A stretch of 64,000 nt of DNA from Clostridia bacterium (lineage in GTDB: Bacteria; Bacillota; Clostridia; Oscillospirales; QAKW01): contig JAFTZM010000005.1 of assembly GCA_017464525.1 (NCBI GenBank), forward strand, positions 1 through 64,000, written 5' to 3'. The notes beneath the pieces were generated by a model. The model had not been told where the DNA came from. It ran no database searches and worked only from the letters and a program-made list of their open reading frames with translations. Made by a program: the position numbers and the translations under genes. Each line of letters begins with the position of its first letter. The stretch's first letter is position 1. Shown one piece after another: positions 34,772 to 43,431 of the stretch.

Positions 34772-35809
34772 TTACTTCACAAATTCGGTTTCAAATTTCT
34801 TAAAGGGAACATTCACGGTCTTGCCGCCATTGATCAGTTCATCGATGTGCAGCAGCAGGGGGAACTCCTCTTTCTTGGCGGTGCCCTCTGCAATCCGCTC
34901 TTTGATGGCCTTTGCAGTTCTTGAGGCGATCACAATGGATTCCAGGGTGACCCCCTTCAGCGTCTCCATAGCTTTTTCAAAGGGCATCCCCTGGCCCAGC
35001 AGAATTCCGATCTTGCGGGTACGACCGCCGTAAACGGTTACATAAAGGTCGCCGGCGCCCAGCGTAATATTGGAGGGATCGCCCTCGCAATAATCCAGCA
35101 GACGGATCATTTCCTTTACCGCCTGGCCGAAAATGGCGGCCTGAGAATTGTAGTGTTCAAATTCTCTGCCCTCTCGTTTGTAGGACATTCCGATGGCAAG
35201 GGCAACGCCTAAAGCGTAAGCATTCTTCATGGCAACGGCGCACTCAACGCCCCGCACATCGGTGGAAAGACTTACATGATAGTAATCGGTCTCAAAGAGA
35301 GAGCGGATCCAGCGCAGCTGTTCCATATTTTCCCCGCAGAAGGTGACCTCTGTGGGATCCTTATCAGCGAGTTCATAGCTGGTGCAGGGGCCGCCCACAG
35401 CGTTGAAGGAGATCGTTTTTTCGGTGGCAGCCTTGTATACCTCTGGGTAGGAGATAAGGCCGCCGTGAGGGGCGTTGACCATGCCCTTTGTGATGGAAAG
35501 AACCGGAAGCTCCTCGGGGATCTCGGGGATCACATTTTCGATAAACCAATCCAGGCCAAAGGATGAAACACCGCCGATCAGCAGATCAGCGCCCTCCATC
35601 GCCTCTTTCATTTCCTCAAACTGATAATAGGTGATCCCGTCTGGCATCTTTCGTTTCAGGGTCAGATGCTCACCGGTCGCACGGGCGTGCTCGATGATCT
35701 CCCGATCCAGCGGGGTTCCCACGATCCGGATGGTGTTGCCGTTATCGGCAGCGGGAATGGTGATGGCAGAGCCCATCATCCCCGCGCCAACTACCGTAAT
35801 AATTGCCAT
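34772..35809 (-). CDS. GpsA-like glycerol-3-phosphate dehydrogenase paralogue
   Basis: A 345-residue NAD(P)-dependent dehydrogenase of the GpsA fold. It has the Rossmann site VVGAGMMGSAI, the conserved SITKGMVNAPHGG and NAVGGPCTSYELA, and the catalytic-lysine region VAMKNAYALGVALAIGM. It differs clearly from the gpsA at 17882: the usual GPSFA motif is GGPCT and the ADLLIGGVSS segment is distinctive. Substrate could be glycerol-3-phosphate or a related sugar phosphate. It has its own promoter and terminator and diverges from a DeoR-type regulator, which is the likely controller. Confidence 0.82.
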   Translation of the reverse strand: MAIITVVGAGMMGSAITIPAADNGNTIRIVGTPLDREIIEHARATGEHLTLKRKMPDGITYYQFEEMKEAMEGADLLIGGVSSFGLDWFIENVIPEIPEELPVLSITKGMVNAPHGGLISYPEVYKAATEKTISFNAVGGPCTSYELADKDPTEVTFCGENMEQLRWIRSLFETDYYHVSLSTDVRGVECAVAMKNAYALGVALAIGMSYKREGREFEHYNSQAAIFGQAVKEMIRLLDYCEGDPSNITLGAGDLYVTVYGGRTRKIGILLGQGMPFEKAMETLKGVTLESIVIASRTAKAIKERIAEGTAKKEEFPLLLHIDELINGGKTVNVPFKKFETEFVK

Positions 35810-35849
35810 TTGAAATTCCTCCTTGCGAAAATCGTTTTCTTATGTTATA

Positions 35850-35878
35850 ACTATATTGAAGATGAAAGAGTTTGTCAA
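35850..35878 (-). promoter_or_regulatory. Promoter of the GpsA-like gene
   Basis: On the minus strand, TTGACA (35878-35873) and TATAGT (35855-35850) with a 17-base spacer. Confidence 0.85.
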
Positions 35879-35959
35879 TATTTGGCGGTTAAATTGAAAA
35901 ATAACCGTGAATTCTGATTTGATTGAACAGAAATGAACAAACTCGAGCAAGGAGAAACG

Positions 35960-36691
35960 ATGATTCAGTATCAACGCCAAGATGAGATCCTTCAACTGCT
36001 GGAAGAGCAGCCCACGATGTCGGTAAAAAAACTGGCAAAGCTGCTGTATACCAGCGAAGCCACCGTTCGCCGGGATCTGAATTCTTTGGAACGAATGGGG
36101 CTGGTGCACCGCATTTACGGCGGGGTAGTACTGGCAAAATATGCCAATAGCGATATGCCCTTATTTGTTCGTAAGCAGGAAAACGCGGGGGAGAAGGAAA
36201 AGATCGCTGCCCGGGCCGCTGCGCTGATCCCGGAGGGATCCTCTGTCATATTGGATGCATCCTCCACCACCCAGCATATGGTGCGCTATCTTACCGGCTA
36301 TAAAAGCCTCACAGTGATCACCAACGGTCTGAAGATCGCCGAAGGCTTTGCCGAAAGTGCGGTGAAGGTGCTTTGCACCGGCGGCCATTATCTGCCGGAA
36401 AATGCCTCCTTTGTTGGGTATCAGGCCGAGGAAATGGTCAAAGGGATCCGGGCGGATTATTTTTTCTTTTCCAGCCAGGGGCTCACCGAGGACGGGGAGA
36501 TCAGCGATCATTCCGAGGAGGAGACGGCTCTTCGCCGGGTGATGCTGCAGCGGGCCGCCCAGAGGATCTTTCTTTGCGACGGTTCCAAGCTGGGCCGCAA
36601 ATGCCTTTATAATGTTTGTCATGCAGCCGATCTCCAAAATATTATCTGCGATCAGCCGCTGCCACAAAAAATACTGGATCATATCAAGTGA
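35960..36691 (+). CDS. DeoR/GlpR family transcriptional regulator
   Basis: A sugar-phosphate-responsive repressor-type regulator of 243 residues. The N-terminal DeoR helix-turn-helix is clear (QRQDEILQLLEEQPTMSVKKLAKLL, SEATVRRDLNSLERMGLVHRIYGG), and the effector domain has LDASSTTQHM, TVITNGL and DGSKLGR. The ATG at 35960 follows AGGAG with six-base spacing; an in-frame ATG at 35933 has no site. Divergent from the GpsA-like dehydrogenase, so likely its regulator, with a phosphorylated sugar or glycerol phosphate as signal (inference). The last eight bases overlap the convergent gene. Confidence 0.88.
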   Translation: MIQYQRQDEILQLLEEQPTMSVKKLAKLLYTSEATVRRDLNSLERMGLVHRIYGGVVLAKYANSDMPLFVRKQENAGEKEKIAARAAALIPEGSSVILDASSTTQHMVRYLTGYKSLTVITNGLKIAEGFAESAVKVLCTGGHYLPENASFVGYQAEEMVKGIRADYFFFSSQGLTEDGEISDHSEEETALRRVMLQRAAQRIFLCDGSKLGRKCLYNVCHAADLQNIICDQPLPQKILDHIK

Positions 36692-37547
36692 TGCGATCCA
36701 GTATTCTTTCGATGTTTTCATCGGAATATTCGATTTCGGATGAATAAAGACGTGCCAGCTCAACCAAACCGTCGAAGGTCTTTTCTTCGGCGGAAAAGAT
36801 GGCGGCAATCAGCTTGACGCTCAATGCAACAAAGGCCGCCCGCTTTGCCAATTGCTCCGGCTGCAGATGCCGAAATGCAAAATACACGGAAAGCTGCTCA
36901 AAGGGGATGTCCCATTCCATCGGTAGGGGAGAGGACTCTTGAATTTGCTCCAATTTCTGATCCCATGCTGGATCTAGCCGCTCCAGATTTTTATAAAACA
37001 TTGCCCAATCCTGCAGGTTTGGGTCAAGGTCACTTCCGCAGAGCACAAGCATTTTTTTCAGCCGTTGTTCTACGGTTTTACTGCGATCCTGCAAAGCAGT
37101 AAAAACCTGCTTTCTGATTCGAAAGAAGGGATCCTTCGATCTAATTGGGGAAAAGGTGACCTTTTCCTGCTGGCTGAGGATCAGCTGCCCGGCTGCTTCG
37201 CAGCACAGTCCAATCCCCATTTCGATGCGGTCGCTGTAGTAATTACGGAAGCGAGGGTGATCATCGCAGATCTGGCATAATCCGCCTTCCCCCAATTGGG
37301 TGATGATATCGCATAGATTCCGGCTGTTCAAAAAGGGGCAACGCTCCTGCTCATTGAGAATAAAATGCGGGGTGTTTTCCGGGGAAATGTGTTCCTTCAA
37401 CCGTTTCCCTAATTTACCGCCGACTTGCCGGTAAAAATCCAGCGTTTCTTTGTCAATATCGATTTCCCATCCAATGCAGCAATTGTGGCGGCACCGGTCA
37501 GCAATACATTTGAAATTTTCATAATAATTCGGTACGATCAGTTTCAT
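36684..37547 (-). CDS. FliB-like flagellin lysine-N-methylase family protein
   Basis: A 287-residue cysteine-rich protein. The pattern CIADRCRHNCCIGWEIDID at the N-terminus, then CPFLNSRNLCDI, GLCQICDDHPRF and GLCCEAAGQLI, matches proteins named flagellin lysine-N-methylase (FliB). The clustered cysteines imply a metal or Fe-S site. No flagellar gene lies in the window, so a flagellin substrate is doubtful; the family name is carried over from Salmonella FliB. It is convergent with the DeoR gene, overlapping by eight bases. Confidence 0.78.
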   Translation of the reverse strand: MKLIVPNYYENFKCIADRCRHNCCIGWEIDIDKETLDFYRQVGGKLGKRLKEHISPENTPHFILNEQERCPFLNSRNLCDIITQLGEGGLCQICDDHPRFRNYYSDRIEMGIGLCCEAAGQLILSQQEKVTFSPIRSKDPFFRIRKQVFTALQDRSKTVEQRLKKMLVLCGSDLDPNLQDWAMFYKNLERLDPAWDQKLEQIQESSPLPMEWDIPFEQLSVYFAFRHLQPEQLAKRAAFVALSVKLIAAIFSAEEKTFDGLVELARLYSSEIEYSDENIERILDRIT

Positions 37548-37570
37548 GGCATTATTCTACCACATCTTTC

Positions 37571-37599
37571 TTGACTTTTCTACCGTTTATCAATAAAAT
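37571..37599 (+). promoter_or_regulatory. Promoter of the YgiQ gene
   Basis: TTGACT (37571-37576) and TAAAAT (37594-37599) with a 17-base spacer, 20 bases before the ATG. Confidence 0.75.
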
Positions 37600-37618
37600 A
37601 ATAATAAGAGGAGATAAT

Positions 37619-39388
37619 ATGGAACTTGCAAAATATCCGCTGCCTGTTACCCCTGCCGAATTGGAAGCGCAGGGGGTGTGGCAGCCCGATTTTATCATCG
37701 TCAGCGGCGATGCCTATATTGACCACCCCTCCTTCGGTACTGCCATCATTGGCCGTATTTTGGAGCGGGCGGGTTTTTCTGTTGCGGTCATTCCTCAGCC
37801 TGATTGGCGCACAACAGCCGATTTTGAGCGTTTTGGATCTCCCCGTTTGGGATTTTTGGTCAATGCGGGCAATATTGATTCCATGGTGGCCAATTATACC
37901 GTTGCCAAGCGCCGCCGGGATTATGATTATTACTCCCCCGGCGGTAAGGTGGGGAAAAGGCCCGATCGGGCAGTGATCGTTTATTGCAACCGGATCCGGG
38001 AGGCATTTGGCGATGTGCCTATCATCATTGGCGGTATTGAAGCCTCTCTGCGCCGCTTTGCGCATTATGATTATTGGGATAATAAGCTCCGGCGCAGTAT
38101 TTTGGTAGACAGCGGAGCAGACATTCTCAGCTACGGGATGGGGGAGCGCTCGATCCTGCGGATTGCAGAATTGCTGAACCGCGGGATCCCGGTACGTAAA
38201 ATTCGGGACGTGCCCGGAACCGTGGTGATTACGGAACGGGATTTTACACCGAAGGGTTCCTTCGTCATGCTGCCCGGCTTCCGGTCGATTTGCGGCGATA
38301 AGAATCAATATGCCGCATCTTTTAAAATCCAGTATCAAAACTGCGATCCCGTTTCCGGAAAGATCCTTTGCGAGGCCTACGACGAGGGGCTGTTGGTGCA
38401 GAATCCTCCGTCGGCACCGTTGAATACCGCTGAACTGGACGATCTGGCGGAGATTTCCTATACCCGGAAGCCCCACCCCATCTATGGGAAGGAGGGCGTT
38501 CCGGCCTTGGCCGAGGTGGAGTTTTCCGTGACCCATAACCGGGGGTGCTTCGGCGGGTGCGCTTTTTGCGCCATTGCTTACCATCAGGGGAGAGCTGTAA
38601 CCTCGCGCAGCATGGAGTCGGTGGTGGAGGAAGTGGAGTTTTTGGCCGGCTTGCCGGATTTTAAGGGCTATATTCATGATATCGGCGGGCCTACCGCCAA
38701 TTTCCGTACCGGCCCTTGTAAAGAAGTGGCAGAGGGGAAGAAGGGGGTATGCGCCAACCGACGCTGCCTTACGCCTCAGCCATGCCCCAATCTGATCAAG
38801 GATCATAGTGAGTATATCGAGCTGCTGCGCCGTGCTTCGGCGGTCAAGGGGGTCAAAAAGGTATTTGTTCGCTCCGGGATCCGCCATGATTATGTGATGG
38901 CAGACCGGGCCCACGGTGGCAGATTTATTGAGGTGTTGGCGAAACGGCATGTTTCCGGTCAGCTTCGTACCGCACCGGAGCATATTTGCCCTGAGGTGCT
39001 CGCATTGATGGGTAAGCCGTCTTATGAGGTATATGAACAGTTTGTAGATCGCTTTAATGCTGCCAGCCGGAAGGCAGGGCTAGAGCAGTATGTGGTGCCC
39101 TACCTGATGTCCTCACATCCCGGTTCAACTATGAAAAGCGCCGAGCGGCTTGCCCGCTATATGCAACAGAATAAGCTTCGGTCTGAGCAGGTGCAGGATT
39201 TTTATCCCACTCCTGGCACGGCTGCTACGGTCATGTATTATACGGGGATCAACCCCTTCGATGGGAAAAAGGTGTATGTTGCTGTTTCACCTGCCGAGAA
39301 AAAAGCCCAGCGTGCTCTTCTGGGCGGCAAAACTCTGCCGCCCAGAAGAGTACCGGTCAAGAGGAAGCATAAAAAAGGGAAGGCTTAA
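37619..39388 (+). CDS. YgiQ family radical SAM protein
   Basis: A 589-residue radical S-adenosylmethionine protein. The N-terminal domain (DFIIVSGDAYIDHPSFG) resembles a cobalamin-binding fold as in UPF0313 proteins. The [4Fe-4S] motif is NRGCFGGCAFCAIAYHQGR (CX3CX2C). Further cysteines (NRRCLTPQPCPNL) and the conserved RTAPEH and DFYPTP segments fit the family, which has no established reaction. The C-terminus is very basic (RRVPVKRKHKKGKA). The start at 37619 follows AGAGGAG; the upstream in-frame ATG at 37571 is inside the promoter. Confidence 0.92.
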   Translation: MELAKYPLPVTPAELEAQGVWQPDFIIVSGDAYIDHPSFGTAIIGRILERAGFSVAVIPQPDWRTTADFERFGSPRLGFLVNAGNIDSMVANYTVAKRRRDYDYYSPGGKVGKRPDRAVIVYCNRIREAFGDVPIIIGGIEASLRRFAHYDYWDNKLRRSILVDSGADILSYGMGERSILRIAELLNRGIPVRKIRDVPGTVVITERDFTPKGSFVMLPGFRSICGDKNQYAASFKIQYQNCDPVSGKILCEAYDEGLLVQNPPSAPLNTAELDDLAEISYTRKPHPIYGKEGVPALAEVEFSVTHNRGCFGGCAFCAIAYHQGRAVTSRSMESVVEEVEFLAGLPDFKGYIHDIGGPTANFRTGPCKEVAEGKKGVCANRRCLTPQPCPNLIKDHSEYIELLRRASAVKGVKKVFVRSGIRHDYVMADRAHGGRFIEVLAKRHVSGQLRTAPEHICPEVLALMGKPSYEVYEQFVDRFNAASRKAGLEQYVVPYLMSSHPGSTMKSAERLARYMQQNKLRSEQVQDFYPTPGTAATVMYYTGINPFDGKKVYVAVSPAEKKAQRALLGGKTLPPRRVPVKRKHKKGKA

Positions 39389-39668
39389 GGGTGTCCTCAG
39401 TTAGGGAATATTCACCCTGAAAAGAATCATTATGGCGCAATCCTGCGTTAAAAATGCTCGTCACCCGTCAGGGTGCCTGCGCTTTTCGCCTTGCCTTGCA
39501 TCCAAACTGATTCTTTTCAGGGTGCCACAGGCAGTTTTGAGACACAGATTTTTTGTTCATGTACAATGACAAAAATCCCGCAATGCTGACGCATTACGGG
39601 ATTTTTTTCGTTTTGTATGGGCGAAAAAGATGGTTTCAAAACCGATTCTTCCTATCTGAGGGCACCCA
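39389..39668. repeat. About 280-bp element with terminal inverted repeats, no gene
   Basis: This 301-base gene-free gap is nearly filled by a structured element. The ends gggtgtcctcag (39390-39401) and ctgagggcaccc (near 39656-39667) are inverted with one mismatch, and the match weakly extends inward. An inner perfect 17-bp pair, caccctgaaaagaatca and tgattcttttcagggtg, is about 80 bases apart (near 39411 and 39509). A terminator-like stem with T7 follows near 39570-39607. Layout and length recall the element at 18851, but the end sequences differ. Confidence 0.65.
39570..39608 (+). terminator. Terminator-like hairpin inside the 39.4-kb element
   Basis: Stem aaaatcccg-c-aatgc against gcatt-a-cgggatttt with one internal mismatch, followed by TTTTTTT. 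It may end ygiQ transcription about 180 bases downstream of the gene. Confidence 0.7.
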
Positions 39669-39689
39669 AAACCTTCTCTTTATATTATG

Positions 39690-40373
39690 TTATCGATTGA
39701 GGATCAGCTTGGTCAACTCAACAGGATCAACAATAGTGTCGCCCTTATAAACACGCATATTACCGGAAGCGATCTCATCGATGAGGATGACCTCGCCGTT
39801 ATTGTAACCGAACTCAAACTTGATATCCCAGAGATCCAGGCCGATGGTCTTCAGATCGTCGGCAACGATCTTGGTGATCTTCAGGGTCTGCTCCTTCATG
39901 CTTTCGAACATTTCGGGGGTCATAACACCCAGAGCGGCCAGACCTTCCCCAGTAACCAAAGGATCACCCTTGGCATCATTCTTGAAGGTACACTCCACAT
40001 AACCGCCCTCCAGAACGGTACCGTCCTCAATGTATTCGCCGTATCTGCGGATAAAGCTGCCGGTAGCAACCAGGCGGCAGATGACCTCCAGACCGTGGCC
40101 GAAAACAGTGGCAGGAAGAACTTCCATGGTAGCGTCGTCTACATTGGCGCTTACATAGTGGGTCTTGATGCCGGCTTTCTTCAGCAGCTCAAAATAATGG
40201 ATAGAGGTCTGCAGGTTTGCCTTGCCGATACCCTCAATGGTCAGACCTACGCTGTTTTCACCCGGATCGAAAACGCCGTCTTTACCGGTGCAATCATCCT
40301 TAAACTTCAGCATTACATTGCCGTTGTCCAGTTCAAAAACGTCCTTGGTCTTGCCTTCGTAAACTTTCTTCAT
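39690..40373 (-). CDS. purC: Phosphoribosylaminoimidazole-succinocarboxamide synthase
   Basis: SAICAR synthetase of de novo purine synthesis, joining CAIR and aspartate with ATP. The 227-residue protein shows [11 protein letters not shown] (ATP-binding loop), the conserved [14 protein letters not shown] (the family's RNxxxGS region) and [19 protein letters not shown] near the C-terminus. Length is normal. The AGAAGGAG site precedes the ATG. It stands alone, apart from other pur genes, with its own promoter and a palindrome just upstream. Confidence 0.95.
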   Translation of the reverse strand: MKKVYEGKTKDVFELDNGNVMLKFKDDCTGKDGVFDPGENSVGLTIEGIGKANLQTSIHYFELLKKAGIKTHYVSANVDDATMEVLPATVFGHGLEVICRLVATGSFIRRYGEYIEDGTVLEGGYVECTFKNDAKGDPLVTGEGLAALGVMTPEMFESMKEQTLKITKIVADDLKTIGLDLWDIKFEFGYNNGEVILIDEIASGNMRVYKGDTIVDPVELTKLILNR

Positions 40374-40420
40374 GGTACTTCTCCTTCTGTATTTTTGAAT
40401 TGTAAAAATATTACTTAAAA

Positions 40421-40449
40421 ATTTTAATGTTAAATTGTTGAATTGTCAA
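40421..40449 (-). promoter_or_regulatory. Promoter of purC
   Basis: On the minus strand, TTGACA (40449-40444) and TAAAAT (40426-40421) with a 17-base spacer. Confidence 0.8.
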
Positions 40450-40454
40450 GTGTT

Positions 40455-40469
40455 CCGAAATAATTTCGG
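40455..40469. promoter_or_regulatory. 15-bp palindrome upstream of the purC promoter
   Basis: CCGAAAT-A-ATTTCGG is a perfect dyad six bases upstream of the purC -35 (minus strand). Position fits an activator or repressor site; the protein is unknown. Confidence 0.5.
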
Positions 40470-40528
40470 TAATTTTGTCATCATTGCAATTCATTATCCA
40501 ATTCTAACCAAATTTTTTGGAAATAATG

Positions 40529-41212
40529 CTATAATTCAATCTTAACGAATTGATCTGCGGTGGCTGAGTCTTTTGTTATTCTGCAATCAACCGCATAGAT
40601 TTGAACACCGTCCTCAGCAGCCTGGCGCAGGGCGTCCCCGAAAGCTTTGTGCGTTTCGTCGTTGGGTTTTAGGAGGTGAACCTCTTTCATCTGGATCACA
40701 AACAGAATATAGGCTTGATAGCCTTCCTTTAAAGATTCTGCCAGTTCTCGAATATGCTTAACGCCCCGTTCGGTGGGGGCGTCTGGAAATAAAGCAACGC
40801 CGTTTTTCTCCAGAGTGACGCCTTTTACCTCTAAAAATGCTTTGTTTTTTCCGTTTTCAATAAAAAAATCGAAGCGGGAACTGCCGTATCGGATCTCCCG
40901 ACGGATGAGAGCATCGGTGTGTTTACGCAGCCATTCTTCAGCAATATCATTGGCAGCCTGAGAATCTATGTTGACGGGGAGTGTTGCCTTATTCTTCCGT
41001 TGCTTTTCCACGCCGATCAGGTCATATTTTGTTTTTCTGGCAGGATTATCAGAAACTGCCAGATAGACTGTTGCACCTGGAATAAGCAATTCCTTGCATC
41101 GTCCTGTGTTTTTGACATGAACAGTTTCTTCTGTTCCGCCGATCTCTATTTGGGCAATAAATCGGTTTGGGCGGCTGATGAAGCGCCCTTCGATCACATG
41201 AGGATATTTCAT
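40529..41212 (-). CDS. sfsA: DNA/RNA nuclease SfsA
   Basis: SfsA family protein of 227 residues, historically a sugar fermentation stimulation protein, now regarded as a nuclease-fold protein. Features are the OB-like N-terminus (EGRFISRPNRFIAQIEI), HVKNTGRCKELLIPG, and the PD-(D/E)xK-like core SSRFDFFIENGKNKAFLEVKGVTLE (D, E and K in order). The start at 41212 matches the family N-terminus. It lies upstream of purC on the same strand with a 155-base gap holding the purC promoter. Confidence 0.92.
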   Translation of the reverse strand: MKYPHVIEGRFISRPNRFIAQIEIGGTEETVHVKNTGRCKELLIPGATVYLAVSDNPARKTKYDLIGVEKQRKNKATLPVNIDSQAANDIAEEWLRKHTDALIRREIRYGSSRFDFFIENGKNKAFLEVKGVTLEKNGVALFPDAPTERGVKHIRELAESLKEGYQAYILFVIQMKEVHLLKPNDETHKAFGDALRQAAEDGVQIYAVDCRITKDSATADQFVKIEL

Positions 41213-41310
41213 GGGGGCTCACTTTCGAAAAAATGTTTTTGTTTATTTTAACACATTCTGCAAAGAATTGCAATACAAAAACCGGGTATCCTATTTCTGA
41301 GGTGAATAAA

Positions 41311-41445
41311 ATGACTGAAAAAGAAAAACAACCTAAAGAAAAGAAGGAAAAGCCGATCTCGCCTGTTTATCCGGTGATTGATACGGATCTGGCACGGGAC
41401 AACCTGGAAAATGATATCACAGCGGCTGATCTGCAGGACCTATGA
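41311..41445 (+). CDS. Small charged protein, translationally coupled to the FAD/Rieske gene
   Basis: A 44-residue ORF, highly charged (TEKEKQPKEKKEKP, then DTDLARDNLENDITAADLQDL), without hydrophobic segments. GAGGTG sits seven bases before the ATG. The stop overlaps the next ATG by four bases (ATGA). No family recognised. It may be a short partner protein or a leader peptide that sets translation of the oxidoreductase. Confidence 0.6.
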   Translation: MTEKEKQPKEKKEKPISPVYPVIDTDLARDNLENDITAADLQDL

Positions 41446-42734
41446 TGAATTCTCTTTGGAAAGAAACTGCAGAGCTGCCCTCCTTTCCTTCTTTAAAGAA
41501 GGATATCCGTACGGATGTGCTGATCATCGGCGGAGGGATGGCGGGAATTCTCACAGCTTTTTTTCTGCAGCAGAAGGGGATCCCGTATCTATTGGTGGAA
41601 AAAGGAAGGATCTGTAGCGGAAATACCGGAAATACAACAGCGAAGATCACCTGCCAGCATGGGTTGATCTATCATAAAATTTTTAAATCCGAAGGTGTGG
41701 AAGCAGCAAAGAAGTACCTACAGGCAAATCAGGCTGCTTTAAAGCAATTTAGAGAGCTCGCACAAAAAATCGATTGCGATTATGAAACGAAGGATAACTT
41801 TGTTTATTCAACAGAACTTCAAAAGTTGAATGATGAAATGGAGGCTTTGCAAAGGATCGGTTATGCTGCTCAATTTGTTCGGGAGCTTCCTTTACCCGTC
41901 CCGGCAGCAGGAGCGGTGAAGTTTCCGGATCAGGCTCAGTTTCATCCCTTGAAGTTTGTGGCAGAGATCGCCAAAGGGCTGCATATTTATGAGAACACCT
42001 TTGTGCGGGAAATGGTGGGCAATACCGCTGTTACAGATCAAGCCAGAATTCATGCCGATCGGGTGGTTGTTGCGACCCATTTTCCGTTTTTGAATAAGCA
42101 CGGCAGCTTCTTTTTGAAACTGTATCAGCATCGTTCCTATGTGATCGCCCTGAAGAATGCGGCAGATGTTCACGGAATGTATGTGGACGACGAAGATACC
42201 GGTCTTTCCTTTCGGAATCAAGGTGAATACCTGCTTCTGGGCGGGGGAGGGCATCGTACCGGTAAAAAGGGCGGGAATTGGGCAGAGCTTCGTGGCTTTG
42301 CCAAAAAAGTATTTCCTCATTCTCAGGAGCGGTATTTCTGGGCTGCTCAGGATTGTATGAGTCTGGATCAGATCCCTTATATCGGGCAGTATTCCAAAAA
42401 CACGCCGAATTTGTATGTGGCATCAGGCTTTAATAAATGGGGTATGACCGGCTCGATGCTTTCGGCAATGCTTTTGAGCGATCTGCTTCTTGGCAAAAGA
42501 AACGAGTTTGCAGAGTTGTTTGATCCTTCCAGAAACATTGTGAAGCCACAACTATTTATCAACAGCTTTGAAGCGGTGGTCAATCTGCTGTCTTTATCAT
42601 CCAAACGTTGCCCCCATCTGGGCTGTGCCTTGAAATGGAATGCTGCGGAGCATTCCTGGGATTGCCCCTGCCACGGCTCCCGCTTTTCTGAAACCGGTGA
42701 AATATTGGATAATCCTGCTAACGGCTGTCGTTAA
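41442..42734 (+). CDS. FAD-dependent oxidoreductase with C-terminal Rieske domain
   Basis: A 430-residue DAO-type flavoprotein fused to a Rieske [2Fe-2S] domain. The FAD-binding dinucleotide fold is VLIIGGGMAGILTAFFLQQKG (about 27-47) with the GNTGNTTAKIT loop, and a second FAD contact is VASGFNKWGMTGS. The C-terminal Rieske ligands are CPH (in RCPHLGCALKW) and CPCH (in WDCPCHGSRF). The Rieske domain ends at NPANGCR, short by roughly one strand compared with what follows in relatives, and the stop lies in the terminator stem. The substrate is unknown. Coupled to the small ORF upstream. Confidence 0.88.
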   Translation: MMNSLWKETAELPSFPSLKKDIRTDVLIIGGGMAGILTAFFLQQKGIPYLLVEKGRICSGNTGNTTAKITCQHGLIYHKIFKSEGVEAAKKYLQANQAALKQFRELAQKIDCDYETKDNFVYSTELQKLNDEMEALQRIGYAAQFVRELPLPVPAAGAVKFPDQAQFHPLKFVAEIAKGLHIYENTFVREMVGNTAVTDQARIHADRVVVATHFPFLNKHGSFFLKLYQHRSYVIALKNAADVHGMYVDDEDTGLSFRNQGEYLLLGGGGHRTGKKGGNWAELRGFAKKVFPHSQERYFWAAQDCMSLDQIPYIGQYSKNTPNLYVASGFNKWGMTGSMLSAMLLSDLLLGKRNEFAELFDPSRNIVKPQLFINSFEAVVNLLSLSSKRCPHLGCALKWNAAEHSWDCPCHGSRFSETGEILDNPANGCR

Positions 42735-42751
42735 TACGACTGCCGTTTTTT
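42721..42751 (+). terminator. Terminator of the FAD/Rieske gene
   Basis: Stem acggc-t-gtcgt / acgac-t-gccgt with one T-T mismatch, loop TAA(T), followed by TTTTTT. The CDS stop lies inside it. Confidence 0.8.
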
Positions 42752-42752
42752 G

Positions 42753-42781
42753 TTGTATTTTTCTTTAGATTATAGTATAAT
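42753..42781 (+). promoter_or_regulatory. Promoter of the flavodoxin-like gene
   Basis: TTGTAT (42753-42758) and consensus TATAAT (42776-42781) with a 17-base spacer, right after the terminator. Confidence 0.75.
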
Positions 42782-42801
42782 TTAAAAAGAGGTGATAAAT
42801 C

Positions 42802-43419
42802 ATGAAGGTATTGATGATCAACGGAAGTCCTCATGGCAAGGGAAATACATCCATTGCCCTTGGGGAAATGGAAAAAATCTTCAAGGTGGAAGGAATTGAA
42901 GTTGAAACACTACAAGTGGGCCAAATGGATATCCGGGGCTGTATCGGCTGCTTTTCCTGCAGAAAAAACGGAAAGTGTGTTTTTGATGACATTGTAAACG
43001 AAGCTGCCCCTAAATTGGAGCAATGCGATGGGTTGGTGGTGGCCAGCCCGGTGTACTATGCATCTGCCAATGCCACCCTGATCGCTTTGTTGGACCGATT
43101 GTTTTATAGCACAAGCTTTAATAAGTCTATGAAGGTGGGCGCAAGTGTGGCAGTAGCCCGCCGAGGCGGATGCTCTGCCACCTTTGATGAGTTGAACAAG
43201 TATTTTACGATCAGCGGAATGCCGGTGGCATCCAGCCAGTATTGGAACAGTGTGCACGGGGGAGCGCCCGGTGACGCCTCATTGGATGAAGAAGGACTTC
43301 AAACCATGCGTACATTGGCGCGGAATATGATCTTTTTGATGAAGAGCATCGCTCTTGGAAAGGAGCAATACGGTCTTCCTGAAAAAGAACCTGCCAAACG
43401 TACCAATTTTATCAGATAA
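42802..43419 (+). CDS. Flavodoxin-fold NAD(P)H-dependent oxidoreductase
   Basis: A 205-residue FMN reductase-type protein. The flavin phosphate loop is INGSPHGKGNTSIAL (6-20) and the second flavin loop is ASPVYYASANATL. The segment GCIGCFSCRKNGKC holds four cysteines in the pattern shared with iron-sulfur flavoproteins and related NAD(P)H oxidoreductases, so an Fe-S cluster is possible. AGAGGTG precedes the ATG. The next gene follows 12 bases later. Confidence 0.88.
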   Translation: MKVLMINGSPHGKGNTSIALGEMEKIFKVEGIEVETLQVGQMDIRGCIGCFSCRKNGKCVFDDIVNEAAPKLEQCDGLVVASPVYYASANATLIALLDRLFYSTSFNKSMKVGASVAVARRGGCSATFDELNKYFTISGMPVASSQYWNSVHGGAPGDASLDEEGLQTMRTLARNMIFLMKSIALGKEQYGLPEKEPAKRTNFIR

Positions 43420-43431
43420 GGAGATTGAAAG

